Shown: positions 17,901-25,398 of the stretch, one piece after another
Layout of the letters: each line of letters begins with the position of its first letter
Numbering within the stretch: the stretch's first letter is position 1
Assembly: GCA_018062105.1 (NCBI GenBank)
Contig: JAGOSV010000020.1
Coordinates: forward strand, 1-38,163
Length of the DNA: 38,163 nucleotides
Source: Sterolibacterium sp.
GTDB taxonomy: Bacteria; Pseudomonadota; Gammaproteobacteria; Burkholderiales; Rhodocyclaceae
Direction of reading: 5' to 3'
Translations under genes and position numbers: made by a program
The notes under the pieces: model-generated
What the model was told of the DNA's origin: nothing
Database searches by the model: none
The model's input: only the letters and a program-made list of their open reading frames with translations

Positions 17901-18394
17901 GTATGTTGCCGGAGTTGATCGACGAAGGCCGCCGCATCCTGCTGTTCTCGCAATTCACCAGCATGCTGGCCCTGATCGAGGAAGCCTTGCGACAACGTGG
18001 CATCGATTACGTCAAGCTGACCGGCCAGACCAAGGATCGGGATACGCCTATCAACCGCTTCCAGCAAGGCGAGGTATCGCTGTTCATGATCAGCCTCAAG
18101 GCGGGCGGTACGGGGCTCAACCTGACGGCGGCCGACACGGTGATCCATTTCGATCCGTGGTGGAATCCGGCCGTCGAGGAGCAGGCTTCGGCACGCGCCT
18201 ACCGGATTGGTCAGGACAAGCCGGTGTTCGTCTATAAGCTGCTGACCAAGGGCACCGTGGAAGAAAAAATCCTGGCCTTGCAGGATCGCAAGCGCAATCT
18301 GGCGGATCAGCTGCTTTCGGGGGCAGCCCCTCAGCAGCATCTGATTACCGCCGAGGATATCGACCTGCTGTTCCAGCCACTGGAGCCGGCATGA
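14975..18394 (+). CDS. SWIM zinc finger, SNF2-family helicase (HepA-like)
   Basis: An 1139-residue SF2 ATPase. The N-terminal SWIM zinc finger is Cys79-x-Cys81-x5-Cys87-x-His89 (CSCPDGLNCEH). A long middle region of about 550 residues, rich in Leu and Arg, has no recognised catalytic motif. The SNF2 core follows: Walker A DDMGLGKT near 682, DEAQ near 781, TGTPLENHLGELW, and the C-terminal lobe with SLKAGGTGLNLTAADTVI, FDPWWNPAVEEQA and AYRIGQ. Bacterial relatives translocate on DNA and may affect transcription or repair; the role here is undefined. The ATG lacks a strong Shine-Dalgarno. A 9-base tandem repeat (15384-15410) lies inside the frame. oxyR starts 17 bases after the stop, so the two may be cotranscribed. 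Confidence 0.9.
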   Translation: MTDDVRRLQLSFDEHFQPFLAQRGHALAGEGGAHVERIRNAPGKLRIQGHCLGSRGKKFQQDIQLSHNSKRITHVTGACSCPDGLNCEHVAAVLACWQNERSSAAATVLAAGGAQMASGETLGWLQGLEQLGQPAASVGAVGAVEEGVRPAAVVEIRYVLNAADSCLTLYKTRLLKDGSQGRPELLRPDLHQLTWGNVPAWFKPEDMPILRLFLALQDSIVFAQDASQPLRDEEGAQLLRLALRTGRLHLDSLDRPVLHQGPGCRAVLVWQTQEDGRQKLRAQLPEDQGQVHVLLPTWPVWYVNAAGQTIGPVEFDLPEDMVRRLLAAPPLDEIDALLVRLRLAELGARYQLELPLPEATPPEQATGKPLAILRLQAVRLRLPPLGAEARQGAATLWFEYPGLARTPAVEPPPPLLRGERQRDGAVVTVMRDQDAESVVWSLLHAHGLESYQRRLPRTERLTHDAATDYLMPAMPDAAGWLLFLELSRPALAQAGVLLEISDDFPFQAAEAEDWFVEVLEDDLADNSEWFNLDLGVIIEGKRVSLVEPLARLIAQRPLLLEELRRLDDEERVPLPLDDRRILPVPARRLRLWLGPLLEFAGEGGAPRLSRLNAGSLCELETLPGRWFGGEKLRLLGQRLRNFTGIEQSLPAAGFKATLRGYQQAGLDWLQFLRAYDLSGILADDMGLGKTIQTLAHLHLEKASGRANLPSMIVMPTSLITNWCSEAERFAPDLAVLTLHGPGRSAHFSDIARADVIFTTYPLLVRDQEVLLQQEFHLLVLDEAQFIKNPKAHAHRVARQLKARHRLSLTGTPLENHLGELWAQYNFLMPGLLGDVRRFAAAFRTPIEKQNDAERRQQLAERVRPFLLRRTKEQVLAELPPKTEVVRWVELTGEQRDMYESLRLIFDRKLRQVLATRGVGQSQIMILDALLKLRQVCCDPRLVKLSTASTVASPAFNLPTGEIGDPSTSAKLGLLMGMLPELIDEGRRILLFSQFTSMLALIEEALRQRGIDYVKLTGQTKDRDTPINRFQQGEVSLFMISLKAGGTGLNLTAADTVIHFDPWWNPAVEEQASARAYRIGQDKPVFVYKLLTKGTVEEKILALQDRKRNLADQLLSGAAPQQHLITAEDIDLLFQPLEPA
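15384..15410 (+). repeat. In-frame 9-bp tandem repeat inside the SNF2 gene
   Basis: Three units CGGTCGGAG, CGGTCGGAG, CGGTCGAAG encode a small Val-Gly-Ala type repeat in the linker after the SWIM finger. A gain or loss of a unit would keep the frame. Confidence 0.7.
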
Positions 18395-18410
18395 CGGGGG
18401 GCGGGTAGTC

Positions 18411-19325
18411 ATGACACTGACCGAGCTGCGCTATCTCGTCGCCCTGGCGCGTGAGCGTCATTTTGGTCGGGCGGCAGAGAAATGCTGCGTGGCGCAGCCG
18501 ACGCTATCGGTGGCGGTAAAAAAGCTGGAAGACGAGCTGGGCGTGGTGCTGTTCGAGCGCGGTGTCGAGGTCAGCCCGACACCCATCGGCGAGCAGATCG
18601 TCGCGCAGGCCAGCCGGGTGTTGGCCGAGGCCGGGCGGATCACGGAAATGGCGGCACAAGGGCGCGATGCCTTGAGCGGCGCCCTGCGTATCGGCGTGAT
18701 CCACACCATCGCCCCTTATCTGTTGCCGCATCTGGTGCCTTTGCTGCGTGAGCGCGCGGTGCAAATGCCACTCATCATCCAGGAGGGCTTTACCGAAACC
18801 CTGCTGGCGGCCGTCAAGGCGGGTGAGCTCGATATCCTCATCCTCGCCCTGCCGGTGTCCGAGCCCGGGCTGGTGGCGCAGCCGGTGTATGACGAGGCTT
18901 TTCGTGTGTTGCTGCCGGCCAGCCACGGCTGGGTGAAGCGGAAAGCCATCGAGCCGGTGGCCTTGCTCGATGAGCCCTTGCTGCTGCTGGGCGCAGGTAA
19001 CTGCTTTCGCGACCAGGTACTCGATTTATGTGCGCATCATCACAACCCGGATGCAGCACAGATTTTCGAAGGCAGCTCGCTGGAAACCATCCGTTACATG
19101 GTGGCCTCGGGGATCGGCATTTCCGTCATGCCTTCATCATGTGCCGACCGGATTCCGAAACCAGATGCCCTGCTGTGCGTGCGGCCGTTCGTCGAGCCGA
19201 CACCGACTCGCTGCGTCGGGCTGGTCTGGCGCAGCAGCTTTCCGCGCCACAAAGCCATCGACCTGCTGCGCCGCGCCCTGCTCGACTGCAAGCTGCCGGG
19301 GACACGTCCGGTACGCAAAAAGTAG
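18411..19325 (+). CDS. oxyR: Hydrogen peroxide-sensing LysR-type regulator
   Basis: A 304-residue LysR-family activator. The N-terminal winged helix-turn-helix (about 1-60) contains FGRAAEKCCVAQPTLSVAVK. The effector domain has the OxyR redox pair Cys198 and Cys207 (GNCFRDQVLDLC), with the same eight-residue gap as E. coli Cys199/Cys208, so peroxide-driven disulphide formation is expected. An extra CC pair lies at 25-26 in the helix-turn-helix. The ATG follows a G-rich sequence. It is only 17 bases downstream of the SNF2 gene. No catalase or peroxiredoxin gene is adjacent in this window. The redox cysteines make oxyR much more likely than another LysR regulator. Confidence 0.9.
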   Translation: MTLTELRYLVALARERHFGRAAEKCCVAQPTLSVAVKKLEDELGVVLFERGVEVSPTPIGEQIVAQASRVLAEAGRITEMAAQGRDALSGALRIGVIHTIAPYLLPHLVPLLRERAVQMPLIIQEGFTETLLAAVKAGELDILILALPVSEPGLVAQPVYDEAFRVLLPASHGWVKRKAIEPVALLDEPLLLLGAGNCFRDQVLDLCAHHHNPDAAQIFEGSSLETIRYMVASGIGISVMPSSCADRIPKPDALLCVRPFVEPTPTRCVGLVWRSSFPRHKAIDLLRRALLDCKLPGTRPVRKK

Positions 19326-19372
19326 CCGGGCACAGAGGCATCCGGGCAGTGTCTCAATGCTGGATCTTGGTG

Positions 19373-19407
19373 GATTAGCGTTCTCACCCAAAAGGTGAGG
19401 GCTAATC
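19373..19407 (+). terminator. Long hairpin after oxyR
   Basis: GATTAGC (19373-19379) pairs with GCTAATC (19401-19407), and CTCACC (19383-19388) pairs with GGTGAG (19394-19399), giving a two-part stem. There is no T run on the plus strand, so it may be a weak or Rho-assisted terminator, or the edge of a repeat. Confidence 0.4.
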
Positions 19408-19469
19408 AAAGCCAAAATGTTTAGAAAAACAAGGACTTCATACTGGAAATCAGCGGTCAACTGCGGTTT

Positions 19470-19587
19470 CTAGGGAACCGCTGATTAAATCAAATCCGTT
19501 CGGGCTGAGCCTGTCGAAGCCATTGTTTTTAAAGGTAGTACCCTTCGACAGGCTCAGGGCGAACGGAATAAATCAGTGTTTCCCTAG
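19470..19587. repeat. Palindromic MITE/REP-like element (type B) reaching into trpC
   Basis: The outer ends CTAGGGAA (19470-19477) and TTCCCTAG (19580-19587) are inverted, each followed inward by a CTGATT block. The inner arms, 19496-19519 and 19543-19566, are inverted copies agreeing at 22 of 24 bases (CCGTTCG..CTGAGCCTGTCGAAG). The left arm recurs at 30940-30978. No open reading frame is present inside. The inner 24-mer belongs to a sequence type repeated in many proteobacterial genomes. The right end contains the trpC stop codon and its last four sense codons. Confidence 0.85.
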
Positions 19588-20382
19588 GTTAAACAGCCGG
19601 GCCAGTTCCGCCCCCGGGCTGGCGGCACGCATGAAGGCTTCGCCGACGAGAAAACCGTGCACCTCGTGGCGGCGCATCAAGGCCACATCTTCGCTGGTCA
19701 GGATGCCGGATTCGCTGATGACCAGACGGTCGGCCGGGATGCGTTCGAGCTGGCGCAAGGTGGTGTCGAGGCTGACCGTGAAGGTACGCAGATCACGGTT
19801 GTTGATGCCGATCAGCGGGGTGGTCAGTTGCAGTGCCTGTTCCGTTTCGGCTTCGTCATGCGCCTCGACCAGCACCGCCATGCCCAGCTCGTGGGCGATC
19901 CCCTCCATGTCCTGCATCTGCGACAGGCTCAGGGCGGCGACGATCAGCAAAATGGCATCGGCACCCATCATGCGTGCTTCATGCACCTGATAGGCATCGA
20001 TCAGAAAATCCTTGCGCAGTACTGGCAGATGGCAGGCCGCACGCGCCTGTTGCAGATATTCCGGCAGGCCCTGGAAATAGTGGCGATCGGTCAGCACCGA
20101 CAAGCAGGCGGCACCGTGTTGCGCGTAATCACGGGCAATTGCCGCCGGCTCGAAGTCGGCACGCAGCACGCCTTTCGACGGGCTGGCCTTCTTGATTTCG
20201 GCAATCACGGCAGGCTGGCGGGCGTTGCTGCGCTGACGCAATGCGGCCGTGAAGTCACGCAGTTCGCCCCGCTCACGGGCAGCAGCACGCACTTCGGCGA
20301 GCGGCAGGCGGGTGCGGGCAGCAGCGACTTCTTCTTGCTTGGTGGCAAGGATTTTTTGCAGGATGTCCGGAGGATTGTTCAT
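19573..20382 (-). CDS. trpC: Indole-3-glycerol phosphate synthase
   Basis: A 269-residue TIM-barrel enzyme that closes CdRP to indole-3-glycerol phosphate in tryptophan synthesis. Motifs include [13 protein letters not shown] (phosphate and catalytic lysine loop), [20 protein letters not shown] and VISESGI, in order and complete. It is a standalone TrpC with no fused TrpF. Its ATG overlaps the trpD stop by four bases, indicating translational coupling. The last residues, Leu-Gly-Lys-His and stop, lie inside the type B palindromic repeat. The native end has therefore been replaced or extended by the element, apparently without touching the barrel. Confidence 0.97.
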   Translation of the reverse strand: MNNPPDILQKILATKQEEVAAARTRLPLAEVRAAARERGELRDFTAALRQRSNARQPAVIAEIKKASPSKGVLRADFEPAAIARDYAQHGAACLSVLTDRHYFQGLPEYLQQARAACHLPVLRKDFLIDAYQVHEARMMGADAILLIVAALSLSQMQDMEGIAHELGMAVLVEAHDEAETEQALQLTTPLIGINNRDLRTFTVSLDTTLRQLERIPADRLVISESGILTSEDVALMRRHEVHGFLVGEAFMRAASPGAELARLFNLGKH

Positions 20383-21419
20383 GTGGAGGTATTGCTGTGG
20401 ATGGCGCGGGTGAAGGCGACGAAGGCCTCGAGTTTTGCCCGTGCGGCACCGCTGGCCAGTGCTTCACGCGCCCGCGCGATGCCGGTGGCGATGGTGTCGA
20501 CGACATCAGCGGCATACAGCGCCGCACCGGCATTGAGCAGCACGATGTCCTGCGCCGGGCCGGGCTCGTTGTCCAGCACGCGCAGCAGCATGGCTTTCGA
20601 TTCTGCGGCACCGGCGACCTTCAGCTGGCGTGTGGATGACATGGCCAGACCAAAATCTTCCGGGTGGATTTCGTACTCATGGATTTCACCATTCCGCAGT
20701 TCGCCAACCAGGGTCGCCGCCCCCAGCGAGATTTCATCCAGTCCATCCTTGCCATGCACCACCAGCACATGCTGTGCCCCCAGCCGTTGCATGACGCGCA
20801 CCTGGATGCCGACGAGATCGGGATGGAACACCCCCATCAGGGTGTTGGGCGCACTGGCCGGATTGGTCAGCGGGCCGAGGATGTTGAAGATCGTGCGGAT
20901 GCCCATTTCGCGCCGCACGGCGGCGACGTTTTTCATGGCTGGGTGGTGCGTCGGGGCAAACATGAAGCCGATGCCGGTCGCGGTGATGCACGCGCCCACC
21001 TGATCCGGCGTGAGCTGGATGTTGGCACCCAGCACCTCCAGCACATCGGCACTGCCCGAACTCGACGAAACGCTACGGTTGCCATGCTTGGCCACCTGTC
21101 CGCCAGCGGCCGCGACAACGAACATCGCGGCGGTGGAGATGTTGAAGGTGTGGGCACCATCGCCACCGGTGCCGACGATGTCGATGAAATGAGCGTTGCT
21201 GGCTACCGGCACCTTGGCCGACAGCTCGCGCATGACCTGCGCGGCAGCAGAGATTTCACCGATGGTTTCTTTCTTGACGCGCAGGCCGGTGAGGATGGCC
21301 GCTACCATCAGGGGTGAGATTTCTCCCTGCATGATCTGCCGCATCAGATGCAGCATCTCGTCGTGGAAAATTTCACGGTGCTCGAGCGTGCGCTGGAGTG
21401 CCTGCTGTGGCGTGATCAT
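20379..21419 (-). CDS. trpD: Anthranilate phosphoribosyltransferase
   Basis: A 346-residue enzyme that transfers phosphoribose from PRPP to anthranilate. The PRPP-binding GTGGDG loop is at 83-88, followed by [25 protein letters not shown] and the [20 protein letters not shown] segment, all diagnostic of the family. Its start overlaps the trpG stop by four bases (ATGA), and its end overlaps trpC, so trpG-trpD-trpC is a tightly coupled unit. This order is usual in betaproteobacteria and pseudomonads. There is no fused glutaminase domain. Confidence 0.97.
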   Translation of the reverse strand: MITPQQALQRTLEHREIFHDEMLHLMRQIMQGEISPLMVAAILTGLRVKKETIGEISAAAQVMRELSAKVPVASNAHFIDIVGTGGDGAHTFNISTAAMFVVAAAGGQVAKHGNRSVSSSSGSADVLEVLGANIQLTPDQVGACITATGIGFMFAPTHHPAMKNVAAVRREMGIRTIFNILGPLTNPASAPNTLMGVFHPDLVGIQVRVMQRLGAQHVLVVHGKDGLDEISLGAATLVGELRNGEIHEYEIHPEDFGLAMSSTRQLKVAGAAESKAMLLRVLDNEPGPAQDIVLLNAGAALYAADVVDTIATGIARAREALASGAARAKLEAFVAFTRAIHSNTST

Positions 21420-22006
21420 GGCCGAATCCCCGTGCCTGGCGTCGATTGGTCGAGAAAATTCTTCAGCATGTCATGGCCACATTCAGTGAGGATGGACTCG
21501 GGATGGAACTGCACACCTTCGACCATCAGCGTCTTGTGGCGCACCCCCATGATCTCGCCATCCTCCGTCCAGGCCGTGATTTCCAGACAATCCGGTAAGG
21601 TCTCGCGGCGAATGGCCAGCGAGTGATAGCGCGTCACCGTGAGCGGATTGGGCAGGCCATGAAAAACACCAGCATCGGTGTGATGCACCGGCGATGTCTT
21701 GCCGTGCATCAGTTGTTGGGCATGAACGATGTCGCCGCCAAATGCCGCACCAATGCTCTGATGCCCGAGGCAGACCCCAAGCAGCGGAATCCTGCCTGCA
21801 AACATCTGGATCGCCGGAACAGAGATCCCCGCCTCGTTCGGCGAGCAAGGCCCCGGCGAAATGACGATGCGTGCCGGCTGGAGCGCCGTGATTTCCTCCA
21901 GCGTGATCGCATCGTTGCGATACACCCGCACCTCTTCCCCCAGCTCGCCAAAGTACTGCACAAGGTTGTAGGTGAAGGAATCGTAGTTGTCGATCATCAG
22001 CAGCAT
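21416..22006 (-). CDS. trpG: Anthranilate synthase glutamine amidotransferase subunit
   Basis: A 196-residue class I glutaminase that supplies ammonia to TrpE, and possibly also to PabB for folate synthesis. The nucleophile is Cys79 in [12 protein letters not shown]; His168 and Glu170 lie in GVQFHPES. The N-terminus [20 protein letters not shown] is typical. AGAGGAT precedes the ATG. trpE is not present upstream, where nirD ends instead, so trpE must lie elsewhere, or pabB uses this subunit. The upstream region holds an inverted repeat with GATACCCGCT repeats between its arms. Confidence 0.96.
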   Translation of the reverse strand: MLLMIDNYDSFTYNLVQYFGELGEEVRVYRNDAITLEEITALQPARIVISPGPCSPNEAGISVPAIQMFAGRIPLLGVCLGHQSIGAAFGGDIVHAQQLMHGKTSPVHHTDAGVFHGLPNPLTVTRYHSLAIRRETLPDCLEITAWTEDGEIMGVRHKTLMVEGVQFHPESILTECGHDMLKNFLDQSTPGTGIRP

Positions 22007-22038
22007 ATCGTGGCTATCCTCTTGTTCTGTACGGCCAT

Positions 22039-22117
22039 GGTTCCAGAGAATCCGCCTTGATACCCGCTCAGATACCCGCTATTTCTTTTGATACCCCCGC
22101 GCCGATGGTCTGGAACC
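22039..22117 (-). promoter_or_regulatory. Inverted repeat enclosing direct repeats upstream of trpG
   Basis: GGTTCCAGA (22039-22047) and TCTGGAACC (22109-22117) are perfect 9-base inverted arms. Between them GATACCCGCT occurs twice (22059-22068, 22071-22080), and GATACCC appears once more (22090-22096). The set lies 33-111 bases before the trpG start codon. It could be an mRNA structure or a set of operator half-sites. No tryptophan-rich leader peptide is seen, so classical attenuation is not supported. Confidence 0.35.
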
Positions 22118-22230
22118 GAATGCACGAAAGCCGCCATTTTCCCCCATATCGGCCCCGACTCAAACCACCCCGCGTCGATCAGTCACTGGCCAGCCGCCGA
22201 TTCATCAGCCCAAGCCGTTGCATCAGCTGT

Positions 22231-22271
22231 AGCGGGTGCCATGCACCCGCTCATTCTTCAAGCTGTTGAAG
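22231..22271 (-). terminator. Paired hairpins downstream of nirBD
   Basis: AGCGGGTGC (22231-22239) pairs perfectly with GCACCCGCT (22243-22251) around a 3-base loop. Beside it CTTCAA and TTGAAG form a second short stem (22256-22271). They sit 20-60 bases after the nirD stop on the minus strand. There is no T run on that strand, so a terminator role is only probable. Confidence 0.4.
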
Positions 22272-22291
22272 AGGCTCCCCATGATGCTTTG

Positions 22292-22600
22292 TCACAGTTT
22301 GAGGTAGACGTGCTCTTCGGCCAGTTTGATTTCGATGCAGGGCGTGTGGCCAGTGTCGGGTGCGATGGCTTGTCCATCGTCGAGGCGGATGTTCATGCCA
22401 TGCAGCGGGCAGGTGACACTGCGGCCATGCACGATGCCTTCGGACAGCGGCCCACCTTTGTGCGGGCATTTGTCGTGCATGGCAAATACTTCATTTTCAG
22501 CGTTGCGAAAGAGCGCGATATCCGGGCCCTTGTTCTTGATGAGGCGACTGCCGAGTGGGGGGATGTCGTCGATGTGGCAAATGAGTTTCCAGCACTTCAT
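22292..22600 (-). CDS. nirD: NADH nitrite reductase small subunit with Rieske motif
   Basis: A 102-residue Rieske-fold protein that partners NirB in cytoplasmic reduction of nitrite to ammonium. Both Rieske ligand pairs are present: Cys45-x-His47 (KCPHKGG) and Cys64-x2-His67 (TCPLHG). E. coli NirD has the fold but lacks these ligands, so this protein probably carries a [2Fe-2S] cluster. The frame is open further upstream, but AAGGAG eight bases before ATG 22600 fixes the start at MKCWKL. It lies 38 bases after nirB and is clearly in the same operon. Confidence 0.93.
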   Translation of the reverse strand: MKCWKLICHIDDIPPLGSRLIKNKGPDIALFRNAENEVFAMHDKCPHKGGPLSEGIVHGRSVTCPLHGMNIRLDDGQAIAPDTGHTPCIEIKLAEEHVYLKL

Positions 22601-22638
22601 GTTGTTCTCCTTGGTTGTTTCAGTCTTGCAGACATTGA

Positions 22639-25098
22639 TCAAGCATCAATTCGGATGATTTCGAATTGCCGGCGCAATGGTTGATCTGGGTTCTGATGAG
22701 CTGCTTTTTGCCACGGGTCTTCATAATCCTTCAGGGTATCGAGCAGGCGTTCGCTGAGTTCCTTGCGCCGAGCGGCGTTTTCGACGATGCTTTTTTTGAT
22801 GTAATCGAGACCGACCCGCTGTACGTAGTGCACGGTACGGTCGAGGTACCAGGCCTCTTCACGGTAGAGCTGGAGGAAGGCTGCCGTGTACTCGAGGACT
22901 TCTTCACGCGTTTTGACCTTGCAGAGAAATTCGGCAACTTCGGTCTTGATACCGCCATTGCCGGCAATGTAGAGCTCCCAGCCTGAGTCGACACCGATCA
23001 CTCCGACATCCTTGATGCCAGCTTCGGCACAGTTGCGCGGGCAGCCGGAGACGGCCAGCTTGACCTTGTGTGGGCTCCACATGCCGAACAACATTTCTTC
23101 GAGATCGATGCCCATCTGGGTCGAATTCTGCGTGCCGAAGCGGCAGAACTCGGAGCCGACGCAGGTTTTGACCGTGCGGATGCTTTTGCCATAGGCGTGG
23201 CCGCTGGGCATGCCCAGGTCTTTCCAGACGGACGGCAGGTCTTCTTTTTTTACGCCGAGCAGGTCGATACGCTGGCCGCCGGTAACCTTGACCATGGGAA
23301 TGGCGTATTTGTCGGCAACATCCGCGATACGCCGCAGTTCCGCCGGCGTGGTGACGCCACCCAGCATGCGCGGCACGACCGAATAGGTGCCATCTTTCTG
23401 GATGTTGGCGTGACCACGCTCATTGATGAAGCGCGATTGCGGATCGTCTTTTGCCTCGTGCGGCCAGGTCGAGATCAGGTAGTAGTTGAGTGCCGGACGG
23501 CAGCCGGCGCAGCCATTGGGGGTGTTCCATTCCAGGAAGTGCATGGCTTGCGGGATGGATAGCAGCTTGTGTTCGCGGATTGCCTGCCGCACTTCGTGAT
23601 GGCTGCGCTCGGTGCATGCGCACATTGGTTTGGTCTTGCTGTCGGCCGGAGTGTAGGCGCCACCGATGGTCGAGGCGAGAATCTGCTCGACGAGGCCGGT
23701 GCATGAGCCGCAAGAGCTGGAGGCCTTGGTGTGTTTGCGGACTTCGTCGAGGGTGAATAGCCCCTGTTCCTTGATCGCCTTGACGATGGTGCCCTTGCAG
23801 ACACCATTGCAGCCGCACACTTCGGCGGTGTCGGGCAGGCTGGCGGCGTGATTTTGACCGGCGTGGCCGGCATCACCGCTGTGCCGGTTGCCGGCGCTGG
23901 CACCGAACATCAGCTGTTCCCGGATTTCGTGGATGTCCTGGCCGTCGCGCAGCATCTGGAAATACCAGGAGCCGTCGCTGGTATCGCCATACAGAACGCC
24001 GCCGACCAGCTTGTTATCCTTGAGCACCAGTTTTTTGTAGATGCCGCCGGCCGGATCGCTGAGGATGATTTCTTCGGTATCGTTGCCACCGCTGAAATTG
24101 CCGGCCGAGAATACGTCGATGCCGGTGACCTTGAGTTTGGTCGAAGTCACCGAGCCAGCGTAGCGGCCAATGCCAAATTCGGCGAGATGATTGGCGCAGA
24201 CCTTGGCCTGTTCGAACAGTGGTGCCACCAGGCCATAGGCTGTGCCGCGATGGTTGGCACATTCGCCAACGGCGTAGATGCGTGGGTCATAGGTTTGCAG
24301 GGTGTCATTCACCACGATGCCGCGTTCGCAATGGATACCGGCCGACTCGGCAAGTTCGGTGTTGGGGCGGATACCGACGGCCATGACCACGAGATTGGCC
24401 GGGATCTGGCTGCCATCCTTGAAGACGATAGCAGCGACCCGGCCATCCGCACCTGCCCGCAGTTCTTGCGTGTGTTTTTCGAGCAGGAAGTGCATGCCTT
24501 TGGTTTCGAGTGATTTTTGCAGCATTCTGGAGGCGGCCGGATCGAGCTGGCGTTCCATGATGCAATCGGAGACATGTACCACGCTGACCTCCATGCCGCG
24601 CAGCTTGAGACCATTGGCGGCTTCGAGTCCCAGCAGTCCACCACCAATGACGACTGCATGGCCACCACGCTGGGCTGCGTCGATCATGGCATCGGTGTCC
24701 TTGATGTCGCGGTAAGCGATGACACCGGGCAGATCCTTGCCAGGTACTGGCAACATGAAGGGGTTGGAGCCTGTTGCCAGCAGCAGGCGGTCATAGCTTT
24801 CCTCGCTGCCGTCTTCGGCCAGCACCTTGCGGGCACGCCGGTCGATCCTGACCACCTTTTTGTTCAGGTGCAGCCGGATGTTGTTGTTCTGGTACCAGAC
24901 GTGATCGTTGAGGATGATGTCCTGCACGGTCATTTCGCCGGCCAGCACCGGCGAGAGCAGGATGCGGTTGTAGTTCGGATAGGGTTCGGCGCCAAATACG
25001 CTGATGTCGTAGAGATCGGGTGCCAGCTTGAGCAGCTCTTCCAGGGTACGGCAGCCTGCCATGCCATTGCCGACGAGTATCAGTTTGGGTTTTTTCAT
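22639..25098 (-). CDS. nirB: NADH nitrite reductase large subunit, sirohaem/[4Fe-4S]
   Basis: An 819-residue cytoplasmic enzyme reducing nitrite to ammonium with NADH, either to detoxify nitrite from NarG or to supply nitrogen. The N-terminal FAD/NAD domains show GNGMAG (10-15), the second nucleotide motif VVIGGGLLGLEAA and the FAD-closing AVGECANHRG. A BFD-like [2Fe-2S] region has CGCNGVC near 428 and CGSCTG near 463. The sirohaem/[4Fe-4S] ligands are CVGSEFC near 646 and SGCPRNC near 686, both complete. GAGG lies 9 bases before the ATG. It is divergent from rplM. No nitrate assimilation reductase (nasA) is adjacent. Confidence 0.97.
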   Translation of the reverse strand: MKKPKLILVGNGMAGCRTLEELLKLAPDLYDISVFGAEPYPNYNRILLSPVLAGEMTVQDIILNDHVWYQNNNIRLHLNKKVVRIDRRARKVLAEDGSEESYDRLLLATGSNPFMLPVPGKDLPGVIAYRDIKDTDAMIDAAQRGGHAVVIGGGLLGLEAANGLKLRGMEVSVVHVSDCIMERQLDPAASRMLQKSLETKGMHFLLEKHTQELRAGADGRVAAIVFKDGSQIPANLVVMAVGIRPNTELAESAGIHCERGIVVNDTLQTYDPRIYAVGECANHRGTAYGLVAPLFEQAKVCANHLAEFGIGRYAGSVTSTKLKVTGIDVFSAGNFSGGNDTEEIILSDPAGGIYKKLVLKDNKLVGGVLYGDTSDGSWYFQMLRDGQDIHEIREQLMFGASAGNRHSGDAGHAGQNHAASLPDTAEVCGCNGVCKGTIVKAIKEQGLFTLDEVRKHTKASSSCGSCTGLVEQILASTIGGAYTPADSKTKPMCACTERSHHEVRQAIREHKLLSIPQAMHFLEWNTPNGCAGCRPALNYYLISTWPHEAKDDPQSRFINERGHANIQKDGTYSVVPRMLGGVTTPAELRRIADVADKYAIPMVKVTGGQRIDLLGVKKEDLPSVWKDLGMPSGHAYGKSIRTVKTCVGSEFCRFGTQNSTQMGIDLEEMLFGMWSPHKVKLAVSGCPRNCAEAGIKDVGVIGVDSGWELYIAGNGGIKTEVAEFLCKVKTREEVLEYTAAFLQLYREEAWYLDRTVHYVQRVGLDYIKKSIVENAARRKELSERLLDTLKDYEDPWQKAAHQNPDQPLRRQFEIIRIDA

Positions 25099-25129
25099 TG
25101 GGTAGCCTCAAATGCGAAGAAAGACCCAA

Positions 25130-25153
25130 GTGCCATAGCAATTGCTGTGCCAT
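25130..25153. promoter_or_regulatory. Direct repeats flanking a 10-bp palindrome upstream of nirB
   Basis: GTGCCAT (25130-25136), the perfect palindrome AGCAATTGCT (25137-25146) and GTGCCAT again (25147-25153) form a compact 24-base motif, 32-55 bases before the nirB start codon. The position suits an operator or a leader feature. It is not a NarL or FNR consensus site. Confidence 0.35.
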
Positions 25154-25295
25154 AAAGATAATGCATTGATATTTCATTGGTTATCACTGACTGGTGGCGT
25201 TTTGTCGCCCCTGTCGGAGGCAGGGTTGTGGCTGCCGGGATGCGGCCTGCACCAGAAGCGGGCAGGCACCCAGGAAACATAACGTTCCGGATGGA

Positions 25296-25325
25296 TTGAC
25301 AGTGGTTGCGCATCTTGTTTAGAAT
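25296..25325 (+). promoter_or_regulatory. Sigma-70 type promoter of rplM-rpsI
   Basis: A perfect -35 TTGACA (25296-25301) is separated by 18 bases from TAGAAT (25320-25325), one mismatch from the -10 consensus. Transcription would start near 25332, leaving a leader of about 67 bases before rplM. Confidence 0.75.
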
Positions 25326-25398
25326 GCACGGTTTCCGTAATGAAGCTGCCTGCCATCGGCATGTGTCGGTGTGGGGCGGTGTGGGGTTCGAGGGTTTT

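Noticed and set aside
16463-18412. Minus-strand open frame of 649 codons opposite the SNF2 helicase
   Set aside because: Gln/Leu/His-rich antisense shadow with no family resemblance; the helicase motifs are on the plus strand.
22006-22038. Short leader peptide before trpG as a tryptophan attenuator
   Set aside because: A 13-codon frame exists but contains no tryptophan codon, and no terminator/antiterminator pair is visible.
25166-25179. FNR box beginning TTGAT upstream of nirB
   Set aside because: The second half reads CATTG instead of ATCAA, so only one half-site is present.
25306-25398. N-terminal extension of rplM
   Set aside because: The frame is open upstream, but it overlaps the promoter -10 and leader; the family start is at 25399 and gives exactly 142 residues.
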